A stretch of 64,000 bases of DNA, taken from contig CM036774.1 in assembly GCA_020796225.1 (NCBI GenBank), positions 27,866,791 through 27,930,790 on the forward strand, read 5' to 3'. This DNA is from Arion vulgaris. Lineage: Eukaryota > Mollusca > Gastropoda > Stylommatophora > Arionidae. The position numbers and the translations under genes were made by a program. The notes under the pieces were generated by a model. The model saw only the letters and a program-made list of their open reading frames with translations. It did not search any database and was not told the DNA's origin. Positions 1-10,267 of this stretch are shown in pieces (the stretch's first letter is position 1; every line of letters begins with the position of its first letter).

Positions 1-405
1 GGACTGAATCACTGCAGGCGTCAACAATTTGCAGAATTACACTTGTCTTTGTTCCGGGGCACATGGGTGTCGTTGGCAATGAGAGAGCAGACAGGCTGGC
101 TGGCTCTGCCGCTATATCAGAGGGAAAGCCAATGGACAGAGCTGACATCGTGAACGCCCTCATAGAGCGTGGCCGCAGAGAAGACCTTCATCTAAACCAA
201 TCCACGTCAACTACTAGATTGCGAGAACTGGGTTTGAAGATTGGTATGGTAAGAAAAGAACGGTACAACAGGTATATGAGTAGGCTCATCAATCAAAATA
301 GAACTGGTACAGTCAGTCGCTGGACGCTGTTGGAGATATTGCGAAGGAGATCGGAGCACCTATGGACATGTCTGAATGCAACTGAAACTGAAATCAAAAG
401 TGCAA
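1..405 (+). mobile_element. I-like LINE fragment (family B), RNase H C-terminal part and 3' tail
   Basis: The frame starting at base 3 reads the end of a retrotransposon RNase H domain: [18 protein letters not shown], the conserved H...N.RAD block of LINE-encoded RNase H. A family-specific tail follows, with T-T-R-L-R-E-L-G and then L-R-R-R-S-E-H-L-W. The element runs off the left edge. The homologous copies at 25892-26437 and about 35750-36540 (both minus strand) share the tail and end near the same A-C-T-G-A-A-A-C-T sequence, so the 3' end is placed at about 395-405. Only the C-terminus remains, so this is a dead fragment. Confidence 0.85.
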
Positions 406-1055
406 CACTTTCACTCCATCATTTTCTTTTTACCTCCGGACACATGCATATTGCAGTGTAGACTAAATTAGTCAATATACTGACTTGGCGTCATCTTAAG
501 AAATATCTCGATCAGTATATCGGTTCAGAAGGACGAATGAGTTAAGCATCAGTCAAACCTGACCACACCTCTAAATTAGAACATGTCGTGACCCGGAAGA
601 AGTCATGCATGTCACCTGCAACTCTGGCAGTGGTTGTGTAACATTGTTAAACTTCGTACACCTAGACTGACAACGATTGCAACGGCAACAGTAACACAGT
701 AGCAGAAAGGGTTCTTCAAATTATTAGATTCTCCGCGAATTATTTTTTATTTAATTTTGTATTGCCAACACTTCCTGATATAACTAAACTAACTCGGTTA
801 ATAAGTTGAAATATCGTAAACTGAAACAAACTTGAAACAAACTTGACTTAGTAAGTTAGTTTAAATTTAAAGTCATTAAAAGATTATTTACTTAACCATT
901 TACTTGCAAACAATAATAAAGATAACGAATTCATTCATCAGATATATATTTATAATATTGAGAAGATTCACCGCTTAGAGTTAGAGATCTAGATTAAATT
1001 TCAATCTGTCTCATCGATTGAAGTTGATGTAACTTTAACGAAAGAAAAAGTAAGA
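406..1055. other. upstream region of the CNP-like gene, no gene seen
   Basis: This is AT-rich single-copy DNA between the LINE tail and the first recognised CNP-like exon. It should hold the promoter and 5' UTR, but I cannot identify a TATA box, initiator or upstream exon with confidence. No tandem array is visible here, which is unusual for this window. Confidence 0.4.
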
Positions 1056-1145
1056 ATGGCCTACATGATGAAGTTGTTGTTATTAGCTCCCGTGTATCTG
1101 GCGGAGAACATTTTGGTGTTCAACTTTAACAAGCTGAAGCAACAG
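1056..1145 (+). CDS. CNP: CNP-like gene, candidate exon 1 (30 codons)
   Basis: An ATG opens a short hydrophobic N-terminus (M-A-Y-M-M-K-L-L-L-L-A-P) and the exon ends C-A-A-C-A-G followed by the strong donor gtaagt, phase 0. It joins in frame to the exon at 2805. There is no homology support for these 30 residues, so this exon rests on the ATG, the splice donor and phase agreement. Confidence 0.6.
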
Positions 1146-4100
1146 GTAAGTTCAGCTTCTAATCTCTCTTGAAGTTACATCACTCATCGCAATGTCGATA
1201 TATGTCTATTCATTTGATTACCATCACGGTTACCTTCTAAGTAGGCAAACTAGAAGGCTTACGTATTCTTCAGCTGTCCATTTGTCCTAAATCAGATCCT
1301 ACCTAGTAGGTACCAACAACAAGCTTACCTATTCAATCTATCCATTTATTAATCACCCTACCAACACATACCTACCTATCCATCACTAAATGTGCTATGG
1401 GTATCCCTACCAACAGTTATACCTGTTAGTGTTACCATGTATTTATACTAATGCATCAGTATCCATGTCAACAGGTCAGCTTAGTTCTATCCATTAATCT
1501 GTCTTATCAATACATCAGTATCCATGCCGACAAGTCAGCTTAGTTCTATCCATTCATCTGTCTATCAATACATCATTATCCATGCCGACAAGTCAGCTTA
1601 GTTCTATCCATTCATCTGTCTATCAATACATCATTATCCATGCCGACAAGTCAGCTTAGTTCTATCTATTCATCTGTCTATCAATACATCATTATCCATG
1701 CTGACAGGTTAGCTTAGTTCTATCCATTCTTCTGTCTTTCAATACATCAGTATCCATGCTGACAGGTTAGCTTAGTTCTATCCATTCTTCTGTCTATCAA
1801 TACATCACTGTACCTGTTAATAAACGTATCTATTCTTGCCAATACATCTATTTATACTTCATCTTCATCAGTCCTCGTCACCACCAAGGGCACTACACAA
1901 TGTAGAGAAAAAAGTTAACTCAATTCGATCTTGTGCTTTTCTTTCTACCTCAAACCTAGTCTTATGCATGTCTGTCAGCTCTGCGATTCTGTCTCAAACC
2001 TAGTCCTATGCATGTCTGTCAGCTCTGCGATTCTGTCTCAAACCTAGTCCTATGCATGTCTGTCAGCTCTGCGATTCTGTCTCAAACCTAGTCCTATGCA
2101 TGTCTGTCAGCTCTGCGATTCTGTCTCAAACCTAGTTCTATGCATGTCTGTCAGCTCTGCGATTCTGTCGCTCTCATTCTGTCTCAAACCTAGTCCTATG
2201 CATGTCTGTCAGCTCTGCGATTCTGTCTCAAACCTAGCCCTATGCATGTCTGTCAGCTCTGCGATTCTGTCAGCTCTGCGATTCTGTCTCAAACCTAGTT
2301 CTATGCATGTCTGTCAGCTCTGCGATTCTGTCTCAAACCTAGTCATATGCATGTCTGTCAGCTCTGCGATTCTATCTCAAAATCTCTATTACAATTTTAT
2401 TTTTAAACTTTGTCCAATGAATTTTGCCCGGTCAGCGACTTTCCAGCCCACTTCTCGATTTTGAACTCAAATTGAACATGTGACCTATGTTTTATCGTCC
2501 GTCTCTGGTAGGACTAGGAACTCAATCTCACCTACACTGAGATCAGGGATCTTTGGAAAAATATCTTGATAGCTCCAAGAAGGAGCGAACCTTGTACCTT
2601 TGGAACGAGAGGTGAGCACCTAACCTCTATGCCACAGAGACCCCCATGAGAATAACTTTGGGAAATGCTAGTATTGTATAGCAAGTATTGCTAGTATTGT
2701 ATAGCAAGTAATGCTAGTATTGTATAGCAAGATTCATAATATTTATATATTAAGTTTAGCTTTTTAAAGTCTATCTTTCATATTTACTTCTGATATGTTC
2801 CCAGAAATGGTCAGATTTTATATTCGCGGAAATCACATTACAACCACCATGTGATGAGGAAGAAAGCCAGGCTGTCGATTCTGCTACCAGAGGTCAGGCT
2901 GTTGATTCTGCTACCAGAAGTCATGCTGTCGCTTCTGCTACTAGAGGTCATGCTGTGAGTTCCGATACAAGACACCAGGCTATCAGCTCTGCTACCAGAC
3001 ACCAGACTGTCAGTTCTGCTACCACACAACAGGCTGTCAGTTCTCCTACCATACACCAGACTGTTAGTCCTGCTACAAGACACCAGGCTGTCAGTTCTGC
3101 TACCACACACCAGGCTGTCAGTTCTACCACACACCAGGCTGTCAGTTCTACCACACACCAGGCTGTCAGTTCTGCTGCAAGACACCAGGTTGTCAATCAT
3201 GCTTCCAGAACTGCAAAATTTGATTTGTTATCTTCGTTACCATCCAACTTGGACAAAACCTATCTCAACTTTCCCTTCTTGACAGACAGGGAAACTTTTA
3301 AGTACATCAACAACAAAGATACCAAGGTCATGTTTATCATGAGAGGTCTCTCTGGTTCTGGGAAATCCTGTATCGTCAACATCATAAGGTCTTCATTTAA
3401 ACATGTTCTAGTTTGTTCAGCAGATGAATATTTCTATACAGAGAATGGGGAATATGAATATGATAAAGATTTCATCAAAACTGCCCATGAAGATTGTCAG
3501 GAAAAAGCCAAGCAGGCATGCAACAGAGAAATATCTATCGTTGTCATTGACAACACACACATTAGAAAATGGGAACTGAAATATTATATAGAATTGGCCA
3601 GGACCAGTTGTTATTTTGTTGTTCTAGTACAACCTAAAACTCCATGGAGCTGGGATGCTTATGAACTTGCTGACAAGAACAGACATGGAACTACTGTTAA
3701 AGTCCTGCAGAAAAAGATTGTTATGTTTGACAACATAATTCCTGCTTATTATGGCTGGTTCCTGAATGAGAAACAATCAAAGTATCTCACCAGTCTCTAC
3801 TCAGATATCTTTCTAGAATGTGCTTCAAAGTTTCCCAAACTACAGCAAGATTTATTAAACAAATTTCAAATTAAACTGGAGAATATTGATGCAGGTAAGC
3901 ATTACTTATTGAGTATTCTTTTCATTTACTTTTATACATTCCTTTATTATATATATCAGCTCCCTTCATTTACTTTTATGTATTGTTCTATTATATATCA
4001 GCCTCGGCATCCATCATCCACAATCTGCTTTCCTTCTCTGATATTAATATCATTCTACAGTGAAACCCAGGGCAGACAGATATTCCAAGAAATAAGAAAG

Positions 4101-5798
4101 CAGAACATTTAGTCAAACAATGATCATCAAAACCACAAATAAACAAAGCTGTTAATATACAAAGTAGTAAACAGATTCTGAAAAACTACTCCAGTGAATG
4201 GTGTCTGAACCAAAGTGCTACAGGAATGGTTGGCTGGAATGTACAGGAATGTACGTAGAGATGAATAAACCAAACTGTAAGGACAATATAAATCTACTGC
4301 AGCCAATAGATCAATGCTCTATCTTTCAGTTGAGATTAGAAAATTATGAATTAAATTACCACCTAAACAGAATAATAAACCCTGAGTGTAAAGTGAATGC
4401 ATTTGAAAATAGATGTCTGTGAAAAATAATGAACATGAATTGGGACACATTCAGGAGAGGTCATAAAATCAGAGAAATGTCTGGTCAACCACTAGTAACA
4501 ACTGTTATAAGAGAGAGAAGGTGGAGATATGTTGGAAATACTCTGAGAAGAAACGTCTAGTCAACCACTAGTAACAACTGTTATAAGAAAGAGAAGATGG
4601 AGATATGTCAGATATACTCTGAGAAGAAATGTCTGGTCAGCTACTAGTAACAACTGTTATAAGAAAGAGAAGATGGAGATATGTTGGCTATACTCTGAGA
4701 ATAAGTGATCAAAGAATCACGAAGCAGATATTGAAGTGGGAGGGAAAGGGTTCAAGAAATTAATGACACCCTAAGGAAATATCAGACTCAATTCCACAAG
4801 TTTTCCAGGATAGAGCAGTATGGAGAAATTACTTTCAGGCCCTATGTAGTGTATAACAGCACAAGAGAAATATTTATATTATATATAATGTTATTTTAAA
4901 AAAGTATGTGGTTGTATTAAAAATTGGTTTACTTTTTCTCTGTCTCTTGCAGAAACAGCCACAAGAATTCTGTCGGAATATTATTCCAGGGAGAATATAA
5001 AAAGTCCTCTGCTACATTGTACTGCTAAATATTGTGCATGGGGGAAGGCACCAGATGTCAAGGACTATCATAAGAGACCAGATGTCCAACAGGCATGTGG
5101 TCAGATGTTCTTGTTGACCATCACAGGATTGGTTATAACCAAAAATACAGTTGGGGCCAGAGTCACTCTTGACTCATCAGCGCGAGGTTATTTTTGTAAT
5201 TCTGAGGAACAGGACTGGAGTAACCAAAGATTAAAACATTCTCGAGGAAGTCAAACATTCAGGAGGGGTCAAGTGGAGAAGACATTGAATCAAGATGAGA
5301 TGGATCAGTTTGTCAAAAAAAGTAACAGAAAAGTCAAAAAGAATCCACTCAAGTTTCTGAAAAACAAAACAAAAACAGAAAAAGTCCTCAGAAAAACATG
5401 AGATAGTTTGTGTAGATTCTGCGATGAATGAAAATGGAAGAACTTATGAAAGGCTTGAAGATGATGACAATTTGAGTGAAACAGATTCTTCAATGGTTTC
5501 TCACACCCAGAAAGAAGATGAGAGCATCATATCTTTATCACACAAGTTCCCTACCCTCAACTTCTCTAACACAACACGCAGCGCACATTTTACCATTAAA
5601 ACTGCTAAAGGTGTCATGTCTCATGAAGTCAACCATGATATTCTTCATGCTTGTGAAATAGAAGCTTCTAGAGTTTACACACAATCTGATTTTGTGCAGG
5701 TTTCACTAGGTCATACTTGTTACTATGGTGATGGTTTGTGTTGTGTGTACTTTGATAGGCCTCTACTTGTCAAAACTTTGTTTTCTGGTTATTATTAA
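1056..5798 (+). CDS. CNP: CNP-like 2',3'-cyclic-nucleotide 3'-phosphodiesterase, three exons, one frame break
   Basis: The coding exons are 1056-1145, 2805-3894 and 4953-5798. Introns are GT-AG with phases 0 and 1, and the joined frame continues across both junctions. The product is an N-terminal P-loop kinase-like domain followed by a 2H phosphoesterase domain, the architecture of vertebrate CNPase, which opens 2',3'-cyclic nucleotides to 2'-nucleotides. The Walker A motif G-L-S-G-S-G-K-S starts at about residue 211 and a Walker B-like V-V-I-D-N-T-H follows. Y-Y-G-W-F-L matches the CNP-typical Y-F-G-W-F-L. The first catalytic H-x-T is H-C-T at 5015-5023 (residue about 415), the second H-F-T at 5586-5594, and the protein ends F-S-G-Y-Y. 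At about 674 residues it is longer than vertebrate CNP (about 420), because of an N-terminal 9-residue repeat and a charged linker between the H-x-T motifs. A frame change at about 5361-5400 breaks the reading frame. No C-terminal CaaX box is seen. Family identity is secure; intactness is not. Confidence 0.9.
1453..1808. repeat. 58-bp minisatellite, about 6 copies, CNP intron 1
   Basis: Direct tandem copies carry the core cagcttagttctatccat followed by tctgtctatcaatacatc. Copies differ mainly by substitutions. The array lies about 300 bases inside the first intron. Confidence 0.9.
1958..2385. repeat. 44-bp minisatellite, about 9 copies, CNP intron 1
   Basis: Tandem copies share the core gcatgtctgtcagctctgcg. 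Two copies carry short internal insertions (near 2169 and 2270). The open frame across this array is a by-product of the repeat, not a gene. Confidence 0.92.
2470..2650 (-). mobile_element. tRNA-headed SINE-like element, CNP intron 1
   Basis: On the minus strand there is an A-box-like tggcatagaggttaggtgc and, about 30 bases on, a B-box-like ggttcgctcct, the internal RNA polymerase III promoter layout of a tRNA-derived SINE. Boundaries and 3' tail are not clear, and no target duplication was identified. It is a different sequence from the SINE-like element at about 11273. Confidence 0.5.
2664..2735. repeat. short 24-bp tandem repeat, 3 copies
   Basis: Three copies of tgctagtattgtatagcaag lie just upstream of CNP exon 2. 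Confidence 0.85.
2805..3894 (+). CDS. CNP: CNP-like gene exon 2: linker repeat plus P-loop kinase-like domain
   Basis: The exon starts after the acceptor ttcccag and ends G-C-A-G before gtaagc, phase 1. Codons 1-20 read K-W-S-D-F-I-F-A-E-I and onward. A 9-residue Ser/Thr/His/Gln-rich tandem repeat follows (about 2862-3212), then the CNP-type P-loop domain. L-N-F-P-F-L just before the P-loop matches the corresponding vertebrate CNP segment. Walker A, the V-C-S-A-D-E-Y segment, the acidic Walker B-like strand, V-L-V-Q-P-K-T-P-W and Y-Y-G-W-F-L all appear in family order. The frame reads past the donor to 4112 only because no intronic stop occurs sooner. Confidence 0.93.
2862..3212 (+). repeat. 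CNP: 27-bp coding minisatellite, about 12 units, inside CNP exon 2
   Basis: The encoded unit is roughly S-S-A-T-x-H-Q-A-V. Most units are 27 bp. Two units are 24 bp, each missing one alanine codon. Every length change is a multiple of three, which suggests selection for an open frame, unlike the non-coding arrays around it. Confidence 0.9.
4195..4862 (+). mobile_element. LINE C-terminal fragment (family X) with internal tandem amplification
   Basis: CNP intron 2 holds a decayed C-terminus of a pol-type LINE: N-M-N-W-D-T-F-R-R-G, I-R-E-M-S-G-Q, R-R-W-R-Y-V-G and, at the end, Q-D-R-A-V-W-R-N-Y-F-Q-A-L-C. The same order occurs in the minus-strand copy at 45106-45460. A segment of about 70-75 bp containing tagtaacaactgttataaga is present three times at about 4480-4690, where the second copy has only one. 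Stops and frameshifts are present. Confidence 0.8.
4953..5798 (+). CDS. CNP: CNP-like gene exon 3: 2H phosphoesterase domain, frame broken
   Basis: The acceptor is ttgcag at 4947-4952. The first frame runs through L-L-H-C-T-A-K-Y-C (first H-x-T) and T-I-T-G-L-V-I-T-K-N-T-V-G-A-R-V, then a Lys-rich linker, to a TGA at 5399-5401. The family continues in the next frame from about 5361 through E-I-V-C-V-D-S and an acidic stretch to S-A-H-F-T-I (second H-x-T) and F-S-G-Y-Y. The break lies in an A-rich stretch around 5361-5400. It could be a sequencing indel, a small unrecognised intron or a real mutation. Confidence 0.88.
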
Positions 5799-6158
5799 CT
5801 CTTTCCAAGAAACATTATCTAAACTACCAGGTCAGTGTGGTCTTTAAGAGAAGCTGCACCAGTTGTGTGGTCAGTAATTCAGTTACCAGATGTGTAGTTA
5901 CCAAGAGAGATAAACTAGATACCAGTTGTACGGTCACTAGGGTAGGCTAACAGTTGTATGGTCACTAGGGTAGGCTAACAGCTATATGCTCACTAATTGA
6001 AGTTCCCTAGCCACTAGGTCAACGGTAACTAAGGGAGGCTAACAGTTGTACGGTCACTAAGGGCAGCTATCATGTGTGTGTGTGTGTGTATCACGAAGGT
6101 ACATTACCAGTTGTAGGGTCACTAAGGAGACTACCAATATGCTCACTAAGGACAGCTA

Positions 6159-6198
<40 letters not shown>

Positions 6199-6552
6199 CC
6201 ACTAAGGGAGGTTACAACTGATGTCACTAGACATTGATGGAGTTATGCTCATTAATATGATCTAGTTAGGTATTGTTGGTATTGTTTTGGTTATGTCTGT
6301 GATGTATTTCATAAGTAAGAGTTCTCTTACCTGTCATGTAGTTAGGTATTGATGGAGTTGTTGCCATCTATCTGATGTAGCTTAAGATTGATGGAGTTGT
6401 TTACATGAATCTGATGTAATGTGAGATTGATGGAATTCCATGCCCTTTATGTGATGTAGTTTGAGATCCATGTTAAATCTAGCATTTATAATTATTACAA
6501 CATGTAATCAGTTTTTAGCAGTAGAGATAGTTATGTCCCCTAGGAAATATTT
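5799..6552. repeat. 3' flank of CNP-like gene: degenerate about 30-bp repeats and two (TG)n tracts
   Basis: 5870-6230 holds loosely repeated copies of ttgtacggtcactaaggg. TG microsatellites lie at about 6073-6090 and 6161-6197. 6230-6552 is AT-rich with loose repetition of gttaggtattgatggagttg. I did not find a convincing polyadenylation signal. Confidence 0.7.
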
Positions 6553-6712
6553 ATAATACAACTTTACTCTGACATTTAGCCATGAGACGTATAATACAAC
6601 TTTACTCTGACATTTAGCCATGAGACACATAATACAACTTTACTCTGACATTTAGCCATGAGACATATAATACAACTTTACTCTGACATTTAGCCATGAG
6701 ACATATATATCT
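6553..6712. repeat. 38-bp minisatellite, about 4 copies
   Basis: Copies share ataatacaactttactctga followed by catttagccatgagac. They are nearly identical. Confidence 0.92.
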
Positions 6713-6784
6713 CATTTATAATGAAGCTCACTGTGATAGAAAATATTTATATTTTTATTAAATTATTGTTTTGTGTATGATTTT

Positions 6785-7117
6785 GTATATGTGTGTGTGC
6801 TTGTGGTTGCTTGTGTGTACTGGTGGTTGCTTGTGTGTGCTGGTGGTTGCTTGTGTGTGCTGGTGGCTGCTTGTGTGTGCTGGTGGTTCCTTGTGTGTGC
6901 TGATGGTTGCTTGTGTGTGCTTGTGGTTGCTTGTGTGTACTGGTGGTTGCTTGTGTGTGCTGATGGTTGCTTGTGTGTGTGCTAGTGGTTGCTTGTGTGC
7001 GCTGATGGTTGCTTGTGTGTGCTAGTGGTTGCTTGTGTGTGTGTGCTAGTGGTTGCTTGTGTGTATGCTGGTGGTTGCTTGTGTGTGCTAGTGGTTGCTT
7101 GTGTGTGCTAGTGTTTT
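6785..7117. repeat. about 20-bp GT-rich minisatellite
   Basis: The unit is ttgcttgtgtgtgctggtgg with small TG length changes, about 16 copies. Cysteine- and valine-rich open frames across it are artefacts of the repeat. Confidence 0.93.
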
Positions 7118-7221
7118 TTTGTGCTGTTTTATTTGAAATTTGTAAATAATTGCCATCTTTGTAGATTTGGCAAGTTTGAGCGAAATGATTTGTATCATTT
7201 GATGCATCACCATCATTACCA

Positions 7222-7612
7222 CTTCATGTCAGTTAGATGTCGACTACTGCTCAATGTCAGTTAGATGTCGACTACTGCTCAATGTCAGTTAGATTGACTA
7301 CTGCTCAATGTCAGTTAGATGTCGACTACCGCTCAATGTCAGTTAGATGTAGACTTCTGCTCTATATCAGTTAGATGTCGACTACTGCTCAATGTCAGTT
7401 AGATGTCGACTACTGCTCAATGTCAGTTAGATGTCGACTACTGCTCTATGTCAGTTAGACGTTGACTGCTGCACTATGTCAGTTAGATGTCGACTACTGC
7501 TCAATGTCAGTTAGACATCGATTGCTGCTCTATGTCAGTTAGATGTCGACTACTGCTCAATGTCAGTTAGATGTCGACTTCTGCTCTATGTCAGTTACAT
7601 GTCGATATGTAG
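7222..7612. repeat. 28-bp minisatellite, about 14 copies
   Basis: The core is tgtcagttagatgtcgacta followed by ctgctca. One copy is shortened near 7294. Confidence 0.93.
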
Positions 7613-7714
7613 TAGCTACCATAACTATAACATAACTTTACAGAAGAAAGAATTCTCTAGTAATGTTACATATCAGAAATATACAATTTTATCTACTTTG
7701 TTTTTATCGAATTT

Positions 7715-9535
7715 GTTATCTAAGAGAGAAATAATGTTGCTATCTAAGAGATAAATAATGTTGCTAAGAGAGAAATAATGTTGCTATCTAAGAGAGAAAT
7801 AATGTTGCTATCTAAGAGAGAAATAATGTTGCTATCTAAGAGAGAAATAATGTTGCTATCTAAGAGAGAAATAATGTTGCTATCTAAGAGAGAAATAATG
7901 TTGCTATCTAAGAGAGAAATAATGTTGCTAAGAGAGAAATAATGTTGCTATCTAAGAGAGAAATAATGTTGCTATCTAAGAGAGAAATAATGTTGCTATC
8001 TAAGAGAGAAATAATGTTGCTATCTAAGAGAGAAATAATGTTGCTAAGAGAGAAATAATGTTGCTATCTAAGAGAGAAATAATGTTGCTATCTAAGAGAG
8101 AAATAATGTTGCTATCTAAGAGATAAATAATGTTGCTATCTAAGAGAGAAATAATGTTGCTATCTAAGAGAGAAATAATGTTGCTATCTAAGAGAGAAAT
8201 AATGTTGCTATCTAAGAGAGAAATAATGTTGCTATCTAAGAGATAAATAATGTTGCTATCTAAGAGAGAAATAATGTTGCTATCTAAGAGAGAAATAATG
8301 TTGCTATCTAAGAGAGAAATAATGTTGCTATCTAAGAGAGAAATGTTGCTATCTAAGCGAGAAATAATGTTGTTATCTAAGAGAGAAATAATGTTGCTAT
8401 CTAAGAGAGAAATAATGTTGCTATCTAAGAGAGAAATAATGTTGTTATCTAAGAGAGAAATAATGTTGCTATCTAAGAGAGAAATAATGTTGTTATCTAA
8501 GAGAGAAATAATGTTGCTATCTAAGAGAGAAATAATGTTGCTATCTAAGAGAGAAATAATGTTTCTATCTAGAGAGAAATAATGTTTCATCTAAGAGAAG
8601 AATAATGTTGCTAAGAGAGAAATAATGTTCTATCTAAGTGAGAAATAATGTTGTTATCTAAGAGGAGAATAATGTTGCTATCTAAGAGATAAATAATGTT
8701 GCTAAGAGAGAAATAATGTTGCTATCTAAGAGAGAAATAATGTTGCTATCTAAGAGAGAAATAATGTTGCTATCTAAGAGAGAAATAATGTTGCTATCTA
8801 AGAGAGAAATAATGTTGTTATCTAAGAGAGAAATAATGTTGCTATCTAAGAGAGAAATAATGTTGCTATCTAAGAGATAAATAATGTTGCTATCTAAGAG
8901 AGAAATAATGTTGCTATCTAAGAGATAAATAATGTTGCTATCTAAGAGAGAAATAATGTTGCTATATAAGAGAGAAATAATGTTGCTATCTAAGAGGAAA
9001 TAATGTTGCTAAAGAGAAATAATGTTGCTACTAAGAGAAATAATGTTGCTATCTAAGAGAGATAATGTGCTATTAAAGAGAAATAATGTTGTTATCTAAG
9101 AGAGAAATAATGTTGCTATCTAAGAGAGAAATAATGTTGCTAAGAGAGAAATAATGTTGCTATCTAAGAGAGAAATAATGTTGCTATCTAAGAGAGAAAT
9201 AATGTTGCTATCTAAGAGATAAATAATGTTGCTATCTAAGAGAGAAATAATGTTGCTATCTATAGAGATAATGTTGCTATCTAAGAGAGAAATAATGTTG
9301 CTATCTAAGAGAGAAATAATGTTGCTAAGAGAGAAATAATGTTGCTATCTAAGAGAGAAATAATGTTGCTATCTAAGAGAGAAATAATGTTGCTAAGAGA
9401 GAAATAATGTTGCTATCTAAGAGAGAAATAATGTTGCTATCTAAGAGAGAAATAATGTTGCTAAGAGAGAAATAATGTTGCTATCTAAGAGAGAAATAAT
9501 GTTGCTATCTAAGAGAGAAATAATGTTGCTACCAA
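7715..9535. repeat. 24-bp minisatellite, about 75 copies
   Basis: The unit is tctaagagagaaataatgtt plus gcta. Full units alternate irregularly with shortened units lacking the tctaag part. Most copies are identical, and divergence is concentrated at about 8560-8700 and 8990-9080. Long open frames on both strands are artefacts of a unit length divisible by three. Confidence 0.96.
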
Positions 9536-9589
9536 TGCACAGAGATATTTATTTGTAGGTCAGGTTACAGAGGCAATCAACTACTTTCT

Positions 9590-9684
9590 GCCATATGTAT
9601 GTACAATTTCATAATCTGTGCCATATGTATGTGCAATTTCATAATCTATGCCATATGTACGTACAATTTCATAATCTGTGCCAT
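9590..9684. repeat. 30-bp minisatellite, left part (3 copies)
   Basis: The unit contains tgccatatgtatgtacaatt then tcataatctg. The array resumes at 10268 on the other side of a LINE fragment. Confidence 0.9.
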
Positions 9685-10267
9685 CATCATCATCAAGGTG
9701 CATATAGGACGTTGCTCTCTTTAACTCTGTCTCTTGCCAGTTCACCCACTTTGTCAATGGTCATGTTCATGGTTTCTTTAATATCTTGTAACCATCTTCT
9801 TCTTGGTCTGCCTCTGGGACCCTGCCCTCTAATATTGTTCTCTTCAGACCATCGTGACTTGATGTGACCAAAGTATCTAATTTTTCTGTATAGTATGTTG
9901 TTTATCAGCCAATTCTCTTTAACATTCAGTCCTTTCAGGACATCAGTGTTCTTTCTTTTTCTGTCCATGGTATTCGTAGGATCTTTCTGTAGCATTTAGT
10001 TTCCAAGGACTGGATTTTCATTCTTGTTTTTGTGTAATAGTCCATGATTCACAACCATAAGTAGCCACTGGAAAATGCATGTTCTCAATATTTTTAATTT
10101 TAATATTTTGCTGGTGCTTTGCCACATGTTCTTCATAGTGTTTAACTTCTTGATTGCTATTGTCAATCTTCTTGAGATCTCTTTGGGGCAGTCACTGTTA
10201 TTTGTTAATTATTGAACCCAAACATTCGTAGCTCTCTACACGTTGGAGTTCTTCATTGTTTATTTGG
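9685..10267 (-). mobile_element. LINE C-terminal fragment (family Y) inserted in the 30-bp array
   Basis: The minus strand reads a pol-type LINE C-terminus: V-E-S-Y-E-C-L-G-S-I-I, V-A-T-Y-G-C-E-S-W-T, I-R-Y-F-G-H-I-K, then R-G-R-P-R-R-R-W-L-Q-D-I-K. Several frameshifts separate these blocks. The 3' end is a (GAT)n-type tail, seen on the plus strand as catcatcatcatcaagg at about 9683-9699. The flanking minisatellite on both sides marks the insertion. Confidence 0.85.

Noticed and set aside
8024..8590. 188-codon minus-strand frame of repeated D-S-N-I-I-S-L-L
   Set aside because: It is a product of a 24-bp unit divisible by three, and an equally regular frame exists on the other strand. No gene structure.
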